DNA of 64,000 nt from an uncultured Candidatus Entotheonella sp. (GCA_958295825.1 OY282375.1:2465489-2529488); one strand, 5' to 3'. Shown: positions 18,457-28,183, counted from the stretch's first letter. The notes: generated by a model not told the origin, from the letters alone. Translations and numbers: made by a program.

Positions 18457-18726
18457 ATGCCAAAAGCAGGATTGGTCGGCGTGATCTTCGGCGTGGCCAT
18501 AGTCGGGCTGGTACTTTACCTGTCACTCAGCTTCGACCAGGTCAGATGCGACGTGTGCGTCGAATACAAAGGGCAAACCCAATGCCGCTCGGCCGAAGGA
18601 ATCGACGCCGAGACCGCCTCACGCACAGCACGCGACAACGCCTGCGCCTTCCTGATCAGCAGCAAAACCGACGCCTTTTTGTGCGGCCAGGGAACGCTGA
18701 AAAGCGTCAGTTGCCAACCCCGGTAG
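18457..18726 (+). CDS. Small single-helix membrane protein, Cys-rich exterior
   Basis: An 89-residue protein beginning MPKAGLVGV. One transmembrane helix (residues about 4-25) is followed by a soluble domain with cysteines in CDVCVEYKGQTQC, NACAFL, LCGQG and SCQP, suggesting disulfides outside the cytoplasm. The ATG at 18457 is chosen because AAGGGA precedes it at good spacing; upstream starts at 18364, 18418 and 18439 are possible. It is directly upstream of a TlpA-like thioredoxin (32 bp gap), which could service its cysteines. The family is not recognised. Confidence 0.65.
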   Translation: MPKAGLVGVIFGVAIVGLVLYLSLSFDQVRCDVCVEYKGQTQCRSAEGIDAETASRTARDNACAFLISSKTDAFLCGQGTLKSVSCQPR

Positions 18727-18758
18727 CCCGACCCAACCTCACACGGAACACATAAGCC

Positions 18759-19337
18759 ATGGCATCTCCGGAAGCACCGCCTGGAAAATCCGGGTCCTGG
18801 AACGTCACCCTGCTGTGGCTCGCGCCGCTCCTCGCTCTGGTGGTCATTCTGGCATACGGCTGGTGGACCCGCCCGGCTCCTGAACCTGCCCTCGGACCGC
18901 GCGTCGGGCAACCTCTGGCGGATTTCACCCTGCCGGACATGAACGGCAAGCCGGTGCAACTCGCCGCCCTGCGCGGCAAGGTCGTGTTCGTCAACGTCTG
19001 GACGACCTGGTGCCCCCCCTGCATCGAGGAGATGCCGACCATCCAGCGTCTCTACGAGGAAATGCACCCGAAGGGCCTTGTCGTCCTGGCCATCAACATG
19101 GACGCTCTCGGCAGGCAAACCGTTGAGCCGTTCCTCGACAAACGACGCCTCACCTTCCCGGTCCTGCTCGATCCCGAGAGTCAAACCGAGCGCCTGTACC
19201 GAACCGCCGGCGTGCCGGAAAGCTTCATTGTGGACAAGGCGGGGCTACTGGTCGAAAAAATCGTCGGCCCGCGGGACTGGGCTCACCCGGAGATCATCGC
19301 CCTGTTCGAGCGTCTGCTGGCGGCGCCACCTAGCTGA
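18759..19337 (+). CDS. TlpA/ResA-like membrane-anchored thioredoxin
   Basis: A 192-residue protein with an N-terminal membrane anchor (LLWLAPLLALVVILAYGWW) and a periplasmic thioredoxin fold of the AhpC/TSA-TlpA type. The redox motif WCPPC lies near residue 86, preceded by VVFVNVWTT and followed by a cis-Pro region at AGVPESFIVD. It likely reduces or exchanges disulfides in exported proteins such as apocytochromes. A c-type cytochrome (P460) lies about 2 kb downstream, and a Cys-rich small protein is immediately upstream. Confidence 0.88.
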   Translation: MASPEAPPGKSGSWNVTLLWLAPLLALVVILAYGWWTRPAPEPALGPRVGQPLADFTLPDMNGKPVQLAALRGKVVFVNVWTTWCPPCIEEMPTIQRLYEEMHPKGLVVLAINMDALGRQTVEPFLDKRRLTFPVLLDPESQTERLYRTAGVPESFIVDKAGLLVEKIVGPRDWAHPEIIALFERLLAAPPS

Positions 19338-19562
19338 GGCCCGGGTCATATGGATGACAAGAGCCCTCAAGGGCCAGCAGCCTGGTTCGCTGAAGACCTT
19401 TGGTCGGCTGGTCGGCGTCTTGACACGCCATTCAAAAGCCTCCTTGTTTGAGGGCGTTGACAGGCAGCTTCCTGCTGCGTTGTTGTCAGCTTTGCGTCGG
19501 CTGTGGCAAAGACGGGAACTAACGCCGCGGCTGACGTGTCGCCTTCGGAAGCGGGCGTTTAC
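19338..19562. other. Intergenic, no gene seen
   Basis: 225 bp between the convergent thioredoxin and beta-helix genes. A short GCCCT-CA-AGGGC hairpin is present near 19363, but it has no T-run. No tRNA-like fold or conserved reading frame was found. Confidence 0.4.
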
Positions 19563-20903
19563 TCAAGAACACTCTACACCATTATCTTTGACCACGGTGT
19601 CATCGCAGGAAATGGCGCCGCCGATGATGACGTTATCATCAAAGGAAAGGCGCGAACCAAAGAGCACCTCAACATCGCCATCGGAGTTGCCCATGATGGT
19701 GGCGTTATCGATCAGCTCGACGCCACAGCCGCTCCAGGCATGGATGCCATACCCATCATTATCCTTGATAGTCAGGTTAAAGGTGGCGACAGTGGCTCCT
19801 GTGGAAAGCTCCAAACCGTTGCCTTCGTTGCCGTTCATGGTGGTCCCCCCATAAAACCTGGCATGTGAATTCTGAATCACCTTGACACCCGTTCCCCCAT
19901 TGTTGCTGAATACGCCTATACTCTCCGGTGTGGTTCTTTTACCAAGGTAGGTAAAGCTACCACTCAATTCGGCGTAGCTGACGCCGTAAATCTCTAGGCC
20001 ATTCGCGCCGTTACCTCCTACCGTAAAGGTAGCCCCAGATATGCCCAGAGAGGAGCTGCGACCAACAGTGATGCCATTACGGCCATTGTTGTTCACTTGG
20101 ACGGCCATGGGATCGTCAACATTAAAGGTTATCAATGTACTATTATGGCTGAGAAATATGCCGTGGCGACCATTCCCGTTCACTTTGACCTCGTCCACGA
20201 ACTCTAGGAACAGGTGCCCGGCAAAGTACATACCAATGCCACTAGATCCATTCCCGTTCATTTGCAACAAGGTAGCATTCGTAACAACCACGTTGGAATT
20301 CTCTATCACGATACCCTCAGCCTGGTTATTGTCGCTGCGGATGGTCCCGGTAAAGCTGGCGGTGGAGGAAGAGCTGATAAAAATGCCCCGGCCGCCTTTA
20401 TAGTTTACGACCCGATTGTTTTGCGCCGTGACATCCTCTAACGACACGGCGGCGCCATTCTGGAGCAGGATCCCACGTTGACCATTCTGAACGGTCAGCC
20501 CCTTGATGACCACATTTTGATGGCCTGTAACATTGATCACCGCCACCTCGGCGCCGCCGCCGTCAATGACCGCTGACCCCTGTCCGTCCAGTGTGATGCC
20601 GTCTTTGTCCACTACCACGGTCTCATTGCACGCGCCGGTAATCGTGATCGTATCGCCAGGCTGCGCCTGAGACATGGCGCTGGCAATCGTTCCCGATGAA
20701 CAGTCCACCGCATGCATGTCGCCGTTGCCCTCACTCAACGCATTCGCGTTCATGTTGACCCGCTCCACGACCCGGTTGAGCTGGTCCGCGGTTAACACCT
20801 GCCCACGTTGAAAATTCGGAATCGCGGAACGCTGCGCCAGCGCCTGACCGCTCGCCAGCAGGCTCGTCACCATCACCAACGTCGTCATGAATCGTGTAGT
20901 CAT
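19563..20903 (-). CDS. Secreted right-handed parallel beta-helix protein
   Basis: A 446-residue protein with a signal peptide (MTTRFMTTLVMVTSLLASGQALAQ) followed by a short linker and then irregular about 22-24-residue beta-helix coils. These carry repeated N/G/I-rich patterns such as NNNGRNGITVG, GNGRHGIFLSHNS, NGNEGNGLELS and DNDGYGIHAWSG, as in NosD/pectate-lyase-like and adhesin-like proteins. The N-terminal part has the CSSGTIASAM-AQPGDTITITG-type entry common to these folds. The ATG at 20903 has GGAG upstream and gives a clean signal peptide. It is probably exported and binds or modifies a polysaccharide; no catalytic residues could be picked out. The gene is visibly less GC-rich than its neighbours. 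Confidence 0.8.
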   Translation of the reverse strand: MTTRFMTTLVMVTSLLASGQALAQRSAIPNFQRGQVLTADQLNRVVERVNMNANALSEGNGDMHAVDCSSGTIASAMSQAQPGDTITITGACNETVVVDKDGITLDGQGSAVIDGGGAEVAVINVTGHQNVVIKGLTVQNGQRGILLQNGAAVSLEDVTAQNNRVVNYKGGRGIFISSSSTASFTGTIRSDNNQAEGIVIENSNVVVTNATLLQMNGNGSSGIGMYFAGHLFLEFVDEVKVNGNGRHGIFLSHNSTLITFNVDDPMAVQVNNNGRNGITVGRSSSLGISGATFTVGGNGANGLEIYGVSYAELSGSFTYLGKRTTPESIGVFSNNGGTGVKVIQNSHARFYGGTTMNGNEGNGLELSTGATVATFNLTIKDNDGYGIHAWSGCGVELIDNATIMGNSDGDVEVLFGSRLSFDDNVIIGGAISCDDTVVKDNGVECS

Positions 20904-21029
20904 TAGTTCATTCTCCACCACCTCAACCGGACGATTCACCGAATCGACCACCAACGTAGCCGTCTCCGCCGGAACGTCCAGGTTGTCGGCCAAAAAGGCG
21001 GTATCGCCCGTGTCTTTCTCATAGACGTC

Positions 21030-21365
21030 TTACAGGGCGGCCGCGTAGTCCACGTTTACCTCTTCGGCCCTGTTCGTTGCCACGCCCGAGGCCATCGCGC
21101 GCCTGACAATGCCAACCGCTTTATTGGACATGGCGTCGCCAGCGACTTGGCCAACGGTGGTGACGAACGACTCCAGCATGAGACGTTCCAGACCTGGCGG
21201 GTGACAACGGACAAAGCCCTGTTTCTCCAGCATCACTTCGAGGCTATAGAGGCCGGCATTGTCCGCTGTGGTTTGCGCCAGCGGCTGACTTTCGCGGGAG
21301 GTCGTTGTTGAATGGCTGTGGACTGTTTCAGGTCGTAAGCAGGTCTTCTCGGGGCAGGGGATCAT
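21030..21365 (-). CDS. Possible small hypothetical protein
   Basis: An open frame of 111 residues (MIPCPEKTC to VNVDYAAAL) with no recognised domain and no convincing ribosome site. The C-terminal half is helix-like (LYSLEVMLEKQGFVRC, RLMLESFVTTVGQVAGDAM). It lies between the beta-helix gene and cytochrome P460 on the same strand. It may be a gene, or a remnant of the same region as its neighbours. Confidence 0.3.
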   Translation of the reverse strand: MIPCPEKTCLRPETVHSHSTTTSRESQPLAQTTADNAGLYSLEVMLEKQGFVRCHPPGLERLMLESFVTTVGQVAGDAMSNKAVGIVRRAMASGVATNRAEEVNVDYAAAL

Positions 21366-21442
21366 CGTGCAGCCACGATTGGACAGGAACAAGGCGAAGC
21401 GCGGATTACGCTGCGCTTCCGACCTAATAGCTTGATGGCGAA

Positions 21443-21967
21443 TTATTGAGACCCCACGTGATTGACGAGATGCTGATTGGAGAACATAAAGTCCTGGTGC
21501 GCTAGCGGGGTATGGCACACGACGCACTGCAGTTCGTTGGCCTTGGGTTGACCGTCAGGACCGTAGAACGCGAATCCCCAATTGCCCACCCGGTTCTCCG
21601 CCGGATAAGCGACGTCCCAATTGTCCCGCCGCTCCATGACGGCAATCGCGGCGAGCTGGTCGATGACGTAGATGCCGTCGTCGCCCACCAGAGCCTTGCC
21701 GTCGGCGTCTTTCTTGGGCTTGTAGACCTCCATGACGAGGACGGAACCCGAGGCTGCCTTCTCGCCTGCCTCGTAGCTGGAAATGACCACGTCGTTGGCA
21801 TACATCTTGGCCACTAGTTCCTTGCCAACGCGGTTCAGGGTCACGTAGTTCGTAAAGGACTTGCCGTAACCCTCGGGAAATGCAACGAAATCGGGATCCC
21901 CGCCCGCGTACACGCAGACGGCGGACAGGATGCACACCAGGGCAACAGCAATCTTGGGGTACGTCAT
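21443..21967 (-). CDS. Cytochrome P460 family protein
   Basis: A 174-residue periplasmic haem protein. A signal peptide (IAVALVCILSAVCVYA) is followed by FPEGYGKSFTNYVTLNR, a central KPKKDADGK segment, WGFAFYGPDGQP, and the single c-type haem site CVVCH near the C-terminus, the normal position in P460. Members oxidise hydroxylamine and/or bind nitric oxide. ATG 21967 follows GGAGAAAG. A divergent, damaged NsrR-type NO-sensor gene lies upstream, which fits a nitrosative-stress function. Confidence 0.88.
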   Translation of the reverse strand: MTYPKIAVALVCILSAVCVYAGGDPDFVAFPEGYGKSFTNYVTLNRVGKELVAKMYANDVVISSYEAGEKAASGSVLVMEVYKPKKDADGKALVGDDGIYVIDQLAAIAVMERRDNWDVAYPAENRVGNWGFAFYGPDGQPKANELQCVVCHTPLAHQDFMFSNQHLVNHVGSQ

Positions 21968-22041
21968 GAGGCTTTCTCCTCTCAGGTCACGTGAAGGATG
22001 AATACAACCGGTCTCCGGGACCAACAAGCGCGTTGGGTCCA

Positions 22042-22066
22042 AAACATGCGGAACAGCTACATGTTT
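22042..22066. promoter_or_regulatory. Inverted repeat between P460 and the NsrR-type gene
   Basis: Perfect 7-bp arms AAACATG and CATGTTT separated by 11 bp, about 75 bp upstream of the P460 start codon and 57 bp from the regulator start. The position suits an operator for the divergent pair. The spacing differs from the classical 11-1-11 NsrR site, so which protein binds is unknown. Confidence 0.4.
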
Positions 22067-22122
22067 AGGACAAACGTGTCACCCGGAAGGTGGGTCAGAG
22101 GGTAAGGGAGAGAGGGCAGAAC

Positions 22123-22579
22123 GTGCAACTGACAAATTACACCGAATACGCGCTGCGCGTCTTGATCTACAGCGCCCTTCACGACCGCCGCGCCACCATC
22201 CAGGAAATGAGCTGCGCCTGCGGCATTTCGAAAAACCATCTCATGAAGGTTGTACACCAGTTGTCACAACACGGCTGGATTGTCGCTACAAGGGGGCGGG
22301 GCAGCGGCATCCGGTTGGCCCAGCCACCGGAAACGATACACCTGGGAGCCGTCGTGCGCGATATGGAACCAGCAGTTTCACATCGCGGGGTTTAACGAAG
22401 CGACCAATCAATGCCCCATCACACTGGCATGCGGCCCGACTGGGGTCTTGCACGAGGCGCTGGAGGCATTTCTGGCGGTCCTGGACCAGTGCTCCCTGGC
22501 CGACGTCATCCAGCGAAAGTCAGCCCTGATGCTGCTATTGGCCTCTCCCACTGCTCTGCGATCACATTCTCAAGCGTAA
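22123..22579 (+). pseudogene. nsrR: NsrR-like Rrf2-family NO-sensing repressor, frameshifted
   Basis: GTG 22123 (GGAGAGAGGG upstream) starts MQLTNYTEYALRVLIY, a typical Rrf2 winged-helix N-terminus, continuing to HLGAVVRDMEP. At about 22370 the frame must shift by one base to continue as FHIAGFNEATNQCPITLACG and LHEALEAFLAVLDQCSLADVI, the usual NsrR C-terminus. In the intact frame a stop follows at 22395. NsrR holds a [2Fe-2S] cluster with three Cys; here the first (normally ECF) reads AGF, while CPIT and ACG remain. Both the frameshift and the lost ligand indicate a non-functional NO sensor, unless the shift is a sequencing error. The end overlaps phoU by 10 bp. Confidence 0.75.
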
Positions 22580-23235
22580 GCCCCCGTCCGGTGCCGGACG
22601 ATCTCGCCTTCGACGGTATAAATCACGTCCTCGGCCACGTTGGTCGCCAAGTCGCCGATGCGCTCCAGATGCCGGGCCACCGACAGCGTGTGTACCAAAC
22701 GCTCCACGTCGTCCGGGTTCGAGCGAATCTGATCCTGGATTTCCCGGTGGATCTCCCGATTGTGGCGGTCCACCGCTCGGTCGTTGGCACACACTTGGCG
22801 AGCCAGCGTGGTGTCATCTTGCACCAAGGCGTCCAGGCTATGCCGCACCATCAACTCGACCTCGCGTGCCATGGCCGCCAGGCTTGAGGGCAGTGTCTGG
22901 CGCGGGTGCTGGGACAGATACTCGGCACGCCGCGCAATGTTGACCGCCTTATCCGCCATGCGTTCCAGATCATTGTTGATCTTCAGCACGGCGACGACAA
23001 ACCGCAGGTCAACCGCTACCGGCTGATACAACGCAAGCAACTTCAGGCAGTCCTCCTCCACCTCGACTTCCATCTGATCCACGTCGTTGTCCCCTTCGAC
23101 AACCTCGAGCGCCAGCGCCGCATCGTTCTTCACTACCGAATCGATGGCTTTGGCGATTCGCTCCTCCACCATGGCACTCAACACCAAGAGCTTCTGCTTG
23201 AGCCCTTCGATTTCTCGCAGGAAGTGCTGTGGCAT
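22570..23235 (-). CDS. phoU: Phosphate signalling protein PhoU
   Basis: A 221-residue cytoplasmic protein of two PhoU helical-bundle repeats. Each carries the metal-binding ExxxD pattern (NNDLERMADKAVNIA in the first, ARHLERIGDLATNVAEDV in the second). PhoU links the Pst transporter to PhoR/PhoB control and limits phosphate uptake. AAAGGAGGG precedes the start. It is last in the pst operon, 30 bp after pstB. Confidence 0.95.
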   Translation of the reverse strand: MPQHFLREIEGLKQKLLVLSAMVEERIAKAIDSVVKNDAALALEVVEGDNDVDQMEVEVEEDCLKLLALYQPVAVDLRFVVAVLKINNDLERMADKAVNIARRAEYLSQHPRQTLPSSLAAMAREVELMVRHSLDALVQDDTTLARQVCANDRAVDRHNREIHREIQDQIRSNPDDVERLVHTLSVARHLERIGDLATNVAEDVIYTVEGEIVRHRTGAYA

Positions 23236-23265
23236 GGAACCCTCCTTTCCCTCTCTGGACGGCGG

Positions 23266-24081
23266 CTACCCGAAACGGCCCGTGATGTAATCTTGGGTTT
23301 GCTTCTTGACAGGGGACCTGAAAATGTCCGCCGTTTCACCGAACTCGACCAACTCCCCGAGATACATGAAGGCCGTGTAATCCGACACCCGCGACGCCTG
23401 CTGCATGTTGTGCGTCACAATCAACACCGTGTAGTTCTGCTTCAATTCGTGGATCAAATCTTCGACCCGCCCGGTAGCGATGGGGTCCAGCGCCGAGCAT
23501 GGCTCGTCCATGAGAATCACGTCCGGATTCACCGCGATGGCGCGAGCAATGCACAACCGCTGCATCTGGCCGCCGGAAAGCTGCAGCGCCGATTCCTTTA
23601 GCCGGTCCTTCACCTCTTCCCATAACGCCGCGCCGCGCAGGCTGCGCTCGACCGTCTCGTCAAGCTGCGCCTTGTTAGAAACCCCGGCGATGCGCAGACC
23701 GTAGATGACGTTCTCATAGATCGACTTCGGAAAGGGGTTGTACTTCTGGAATACCATGCCGACCCGTCGCCGTAGATAAATGACGTCCAACGTCGGCACG
23801 TTGACGTTTTCTCCGTCCAGCTCGATGACACCGTCCACCCTGACGTTTTCCACCAAGTCATTCATGCGGTTGAAGCATCGCAGCAGCGTGGACTTGCCGC
23901 AGCCCGACGGCCCGATAAACGCCGTCACCTGATTGCGCGGCACCAACATGCTGACGTCCTTCAGCGCCACGACGCTGCCATAGTAGAGATACAGGTTCTC
24001 CACCCTGATGATCGGATCGAGAATTTTGACCTCTTCCGTCATGGTATCCGGCGCTTCCAACGGTTGGTCTGGCAGTGCCAT
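23266..24081 (-). CDS. pstB: Phosphate ABC transporter ATP-binding protein
   Basis: A 271-residue ATPase that powers the PstCA channel. Walker A is GPSGCGKST, the Q-loop region is [16 protein letters not shown], the ABC signature is LSGGQMQR, Walker B is [13 protein letters not shown], and the switch His lies in VTHNM. AGGAAAGGAC precedes the ATG. The gene is 17 bp downstream of pstA. The length matches the family. Confidence 0.96.
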   Translation of the reverse strand: MALPDQPLEAPDTMTEEVKILDPIIRVENLYLYYGSVVALKDVSMLVPRNQVTAFIGPSGCGKSTLLRCFNRMNDLVENVRVDGVIELDGENVNVPTLDVIYLRRRVGMVFQKYNPFPKSIYENVIYGLRIAGVSNKAQLDETVERSLRGAALWEEVKDRLKESALQLSGGQMQRLCIARAIAVNPDVILMDEPCSALDPIATGRVEDLIHELKQNYTVLIVTHNMQQASRVSDYTAFMYLGELVEFGETADIFRSPVKKQTQDYITGRFG

Positions 24082-24098
24082 ACGATGTCCTTTCCTGG

Positions 24099-25766
24099 TT
24101 AAAACACTCCAGTGGCGTATTTGCGCCGCAGCCGGTCGCGAATCCAGATGGCCCCGACATTCAGCACCATGACGAGGGCAATGAGCAACAGGGTGGTGGC
24201 AAACACCATCGGTTTCGCCGCCTCGGAATCGGGCGACTGAAAGCCGAGATCGAAAATATGAAACCCGAGATGCATGAATTTACGATCCAGGTGAACAAAG
24301 GGGAAAATACCGTCGACCGGCAGCGTCGGCGCCAGTTTCACCACACCCACCAGCATCAATGGTGCCACTTCGCCGGCGCCGCGCGCCATCGCCAGGATCA
24401 GACCGGTAAGAATGCCGGGAGCAGAAGCCGGTAGCACGATACGCTGCATGGTCTGCCATTTCGAGGCGCCGCAGGCCAGTGAGCCTTCGCGCATGCCGCG
24501 CGGCACCGCGGTCAGGGCCTCTTCGGTGGCCACGATCACCACCGGCACGGTCATTAGCGCCAGGGTCAGCGACGCCCAGATCATGCCGCCGGTGCCGAAG
24601 GTCGGGGTTGGCAAGGCGTTATGAAAAAACAGCTCGTCAATGCTGCCGCCGACGAAATACACAAAGAAGCCGAGACCGAACACCCCAAAGACAATGGACG
24701 GCACCCCGGCGAGGTTGTTCACCGCGATGCGCACGGTACGCACAATGATGCCCTGCTTGGCATACTCGCGCAGGTACATCGCCGCCAGCACGCCGAACGG
24801 CGTCACCGCCATGCTCATCAACACGGTCATGACGAAGGTGCCGAAGATGGCCGGAAAGACGCCGCCCTCGGTGTTCGCCTCACGGGGCTCCTGGATCAAA
24901 AAGGCCCACGCATTATGCGCGAACAGTCCAAGGCGGCTCCAGAAGCCGAGCTGGTTGGGAAAGTGATAACCGACAATCTGTCCCAGCGGCAGAACGACTT
25001 CATCGCCGGTCGGGATACGATAGACAATCTGGTTCTCGTCCTGCTGGCGCCGCAATTCCCGCGCCTCGCCGGCAAGATTTTCGTAGCGCGCCTGCAAGGG
25101 TGCCATGGCCTCCTCAATCGCCAAGTAAGCCGCATCGCCGGGCGGTGTGCCTTCACGATCCAAGACGCGCTGTTGCAGCCGCAGCCGCGTCATCCTGGCG
25201 TTGATAGCACCGATGGCGCCGTGCTCAAGATGCTTGATCTCGCGCCGTCGCGCCGACACCTCATGCACCAGGTCTTCGAGGCGACGGGCAAACTCCGGAT
25301 TATCGGCTGTCAGTTCGCTATCCCCCTGAATTCGCAGGGCGATGGGCTCGCCTATGGCGTCTCCATATTCCAGACGATCGATGCTGATCACTTGCTCGGG
25401 GAAGCGTTGCGCCACGATGTCGTCGGCGTCGACGTATCGGAAGCTGAGCCCGTAACGTTCCTTGTTGCCCACAAACAACTGCCATTCCACCTGCCGGCGC
25501 TGCGACGCGGCTCGCGCCATCTTGTATTGCCGTTTTACCACCTCGCCAGCCAGAACCAGCGCCTCGCCAAGCCGCGCCTGGCTCTCGCCGGCCAGTTCCA
25601 GGTAAACGACGCGCTTGGGCCAGAATGCGGTGATACCGTTGACCAAGATGAGCATCAACAACGACACCACCATGAGCAGGCCGACGGTCAGACCCATTGC
25701 TGTGGTCCAAACCATCGGCTCGCCTGATCGACCGGCTTGACGCCTTGAGGACTCCTGTGACCGCAT
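24099..25766 (-). CDS. pstA: Phosphate ABC transporter permease PstA, extended form
   Basis: A 555-residue permease, much longer than the about 300-residue E. coli protein. After the first transmembrane helix ([21 protein letters not shown]) there is a about 250-residue insertion with coiled-coil-like, Arg/Glu-rich segments ([34 protein letters not shown]) predicted to lie in the periplasm. The usual binding-protein-dependent permease core follows with the EAA loop [23 protein letters not shown]. Such long PstA proteins occur together with long PstC in several proteobacteria. GGAAGG precedes the ATG at 25766; pstC ends 15 bp upstream. Confidence 0.93.
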   Translation of the reverse strand: MRSQESSRRQAGRSGEPMVWTTAMGLTVGLLMVVSLLMLILVNGITAFWPKRVVYLELAGESQARLGEALVLAGEVVKRQYKMARAASQRRQVEWQLFVGNKERYGLSFRYVDADDIVAQRFPEQVISIDRLEYGDAIGEPIALRIQGDSELTADNPEFARRLEDLVHEVSARRREIKHLEHGAIGAINARMTRLRLQQRVLDREGTPPGDAAYLAIEEAMAPLQARYENLAGEARELRRQQDENQIVYRIPTGDEVVLPLGQIVGYHFPNQLGFWSRLGLFAHNAWAFLIQEPREANTEGGVFPAIFGTFVMTVLMSMAVTPFGVLAAMYLREYAKQGIIVRTVRIAVNNLAGVPSIVFGVFGLGFFVYFVGGSIDELFFHNALPTPTFGTGGMIWASLTLALMTVPVVIVATEEALTAVPRGMREGSLACGASKWQTMQRIVLPASAPGILTGLILAMARGAGEVAPLMLVGVVKLAPTLPVDGIFPFVHLDRKFMHLGFHIFDLGFQSPDSEAAKPMVFATTLLLIALVMVLNVGAIWIRDRLRRKYATGVF

Positions 25767-25781
25767 GGTGCCTTCCGTTGT

Positions 25782-28088
25782 TTAAACCGTCCGGTACTTT
25801 TCGCGCAGATGCTGCCGCAGCAACTCCGCCAGGGTATTGATCAGAAACGTCATCAGGAAAAGGAGCATGGCGCCCAAAAAGAGGGTTCGGTACAGCGTGC
25901 CGAATTGTGGCGCCTCAGGCAGTTCCACGGCGATGTTGGCCGACAGCGTGCGCATGCCGGAAAAAATGTTCCAGTCGACAATCGGCGTGTTGCCGGTTGC
26001 CATGAGCACGATCATCGTCTCGCCCACGGCGCGCCCCAGCCCGATCATCATCGCCGAGAAGATGCCCGCCGAGGCGGTCGGCAGCACGATACGAATGGCC
26101 GTCTGCCAGCGGCTGGCACCCAGGGCCATGGAGCCGGCCTTCAACTCCGGCGGCACGTTCGACAGCGCATCCTCGGCAATCGTGAAGATAATAGGAATGA
26201 CCGCGAAACCCATGATGAAGCCGACCACCAGCGAGTTCCGCTGCTCGAAGCTCAGCCCCGTCGTCTGCACCCACCACAGGCGGAAATCAGCAACCCGATC
26301 TCCCGTCGCGGCGTCGGCGACCACGAACACCAGGCGCTCGACCACCGGCCCCAGCATCCAGGCGACGTAGGCAGCCACCGCCAAGAGCGGAAACACCGCC
26401 ACGAACTCGTAGCCCGGTTTCACGTAGCGGCTCGTCACGTTGCCGGGTATCGACGACCACACGTAGCCCATCAGCATGGCCACGGCCGGCACCAGCATCA
26501 CGACCAGCACAAACGACAACACCTTGGTTTCCAGAATCGGGGCCAGCCACAAGGCAGCCAGAAAGCCCAAAATGACCGACGGCAGCGAGGCCATGATCTC
26601 CATCGTTGGCTTGACGACGGTGCGCAGATTGGGGTGCAGGAATTGCGAGGTGTACATGGCGGCCAGCAGCGCCAGCGGCACGGCGAAGATCATCGCATAA
26701 AAGGTGCCCTTCAGGGTGCCGAACATAAGCGGCATCATCGACAGCTTGGGCTCGAAATCGTCCGTAGCGCCGGTGGACTGCCAAGTGAAGGCAGGTTCCT
26801 GCCCGCCCTCGTACCATACCCTTCCGAACAGGGCCGTCCCACCCGCCTCCGGGTGCGGGTCACTCAGCTGGTAGACATGCAGGTCACCGCCCGTGTCGAG
26901 TGCGATAACGTGGTCGTACTTGCCGCTCAGCCGCGCCAGGCTCGCCTCGTACGGCAGGTCAATTTCGACACGAGTGCTGGCCGTGGTGCTGAACCGCAAG
27001 CCCAGCCACGCGGGCGTGCCGATCAGGAAAGCTTTGTTGCGAATGCTTGGGGCGTAGAACGTCGGCGCTCCGGGGAGCGGCGCCAGGGTCTTGGTCTGGC
27101 CAAAAAGACGTGTGTTACCGTCCGGCGGCACGAACAGGCTGAAGAGGCGATTTTCGCCCTCGGTGTTGGTGAACACCAGAGACACACCGCCAAAAACGAA
27201 TTCCATGGAAGCGATGCCGGATTGCTCAAGGTCTTGGAAAGGTGTGAAGACCTGTCTGAGAATTACCTTCTCAACGTCTTCGCCAGCCTCGAAATAGAAG
27301 TAAAAGACTTGGCCGGCAGTGGTGGCCACCACAACGCTGTTCGCCGTCTGCGGCGTCACGCCAATCATCTGCGGGGTCCCCAACAGTAACGGCGTCAGGT
27401 CGTACGTCGCTTTGAGGACGGTTTTGCCGGTACCCAGCAACGTTTGCTTCTGTTCCAGCAGCGCGGCGTGAACCTGCGGCTCCCCGTCCACGTCCTGCAA
27501 CGCGGCGACGAGCTTTTGCGGCCCCGAATCCCCGTAGGCCACCTGGGTAATCGGCGCCCCCGGCTGCCCCAGCGCCAGAAACGCCCCGGCCTTGGGCTGC
27601 GCCACGATGGTGCGGGTGTCGCCGTCGTACACCGGCTCGTAGTTCACGTCGACGAGGGCAAATTCCCCCTGCGTAGTGGCAAACACAACCCGTTGGGTCT
27701 GTTGATCGTAAGCGTAGGCGGAAAACGTTCGTTCTTCCTGGAAGGTGGGATTGACCTGGAAAGTACCTCGTTCACCCACGAGGTCGATGAAGGAAAGCAG
27801 GCCGTCGTCGGTGACGAGCATGGGCAGCGCCGTCCATTCGTCAACGCCCAGCACCTTGGCATTCGATATACCGGTCGACACCGTGCGCAACGGCCGGATG
27901 CTCGCGCCCTGGAAGAGCGGCAGGATCTGCGACAGGATGAACACGAAAATACCGAGGACGGCAATGATGACCCCCAGGCCGCCAATGGTGATGAACCACG
28001 TCATGCACCGATCGATCAACAGGGTCGCTCTCGCCGTTGCAAACTGCTGTCCCGATCCTACCCGGGGCTCCACCGGCGCCACGGCCAT
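25782..28088 (-). CDS. pstC: Phosphate ABC transporter permease PstC, extended form
   Basis: A 768-residue permease with a first membrane helix (ITIGGLGVIIAVLGIFVFILS), then about 400 residues of predicted periplasmic beta-rich domain (ALGQPGAPITQVAYG, YDHVIALDTGGDLHVYQLSDP look propeller-like), then the permease core with the EAA motif EDALSNVPPELKAGSMALGASRWQ. The ATG at 28088 has GAGGAG at good distance; a GTG at 28097 lies too close to it. It pairs with the extended PstA. Confidence 0.93.
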   Translation of the reverse strand: MAVAPVEPRVGSGQQFATARATLLIDRCMTWFITIGGLGVIIAVLGIFVFILSQILPLFQGASIRPLRTVSTGISNAKVLGVDEWTALPMLVTDDGLLSFIDLVGERGTFQVNPTFQEERTFSAYAYDQQTQRVVFATTQGEFALVDVNYEPVYDGDTRTIVAQPKAGAFLALGQPGAPITQVAYGDSGPQKLVAALQDVDGEPQVHAALLEQKQTLLGTGKTVLKATYDLTPLLLGTPQMIGVTPQTANSVVVATTAGQVFYFYFEAGEDVEKVILRQVFTPFQDLEQSGIASMEFVFGGVSLVFTNTEGENRLFSLFVPPDGNTRLFGQTKTLAPLPGAPTFYAPSIRNKAFLIGTPAWLGLRFSTTASTRVEIDLPYEASLARLSGKYDHVIALDTGGDLHVYQLSDPHPEAGGTALFGRVWYEGGQEPAFTWQSTGATDDFEPKLSMMPLMFGTLKGTFYAMIFAVPLALLAAMYTSQFLHPNLRTVVKPTMEIMASLPSVILGFLAALWLAPILETKVLSFVLVVMLVPAVAMLMGYVWSSIPGNVTSRYVKPGYEFVAVFPLLAVAAYVAWMLGPVVERLVFVVADAATGDRVADFRLWWVQTTGLSFEQRNSLVVGFIMGFAVIPIIFTIAEDALSNVPPELKAGSMALGASRWQTAIRIVLPTASAGIFSAMMIGLGRAVGETMIVLMATGNTPIVDWNIFSGMRTLSANIAVELPEAPQFGTLYRTLFLGAMLLFLMTFLINTLAELLRQHLREKYRTV

Positions 28089-28108
28089 GGCTTGCACTCC
28101 TCAAGACA

Positions 28109-28145
28109 GGAAAGGCAGGAAGAGAGAAATCTCCCCCTGCCTTCC
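28109..28145 (-). promoter_or_regulatory. Hairpin between pstS and pstC
   Basis: GGAAAGGCAGG (28109-28119) and CCTGCCTTCC (28136-28145) form an about 10-bp stem with one bulge and a 16-nt loop, 20 bp before pstC. There is no T-run, so it is more likely an mRNA-stabilising or processing hairpin. Such a hairpin keeps the binding-protein message more abundant than the permease message, as known in many ABC operons. Confidence 0.5.
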
Positions 28146-28183
28146 GTAACAATCCGACGACTGAGGTCTCCGTCAGACCGGCG

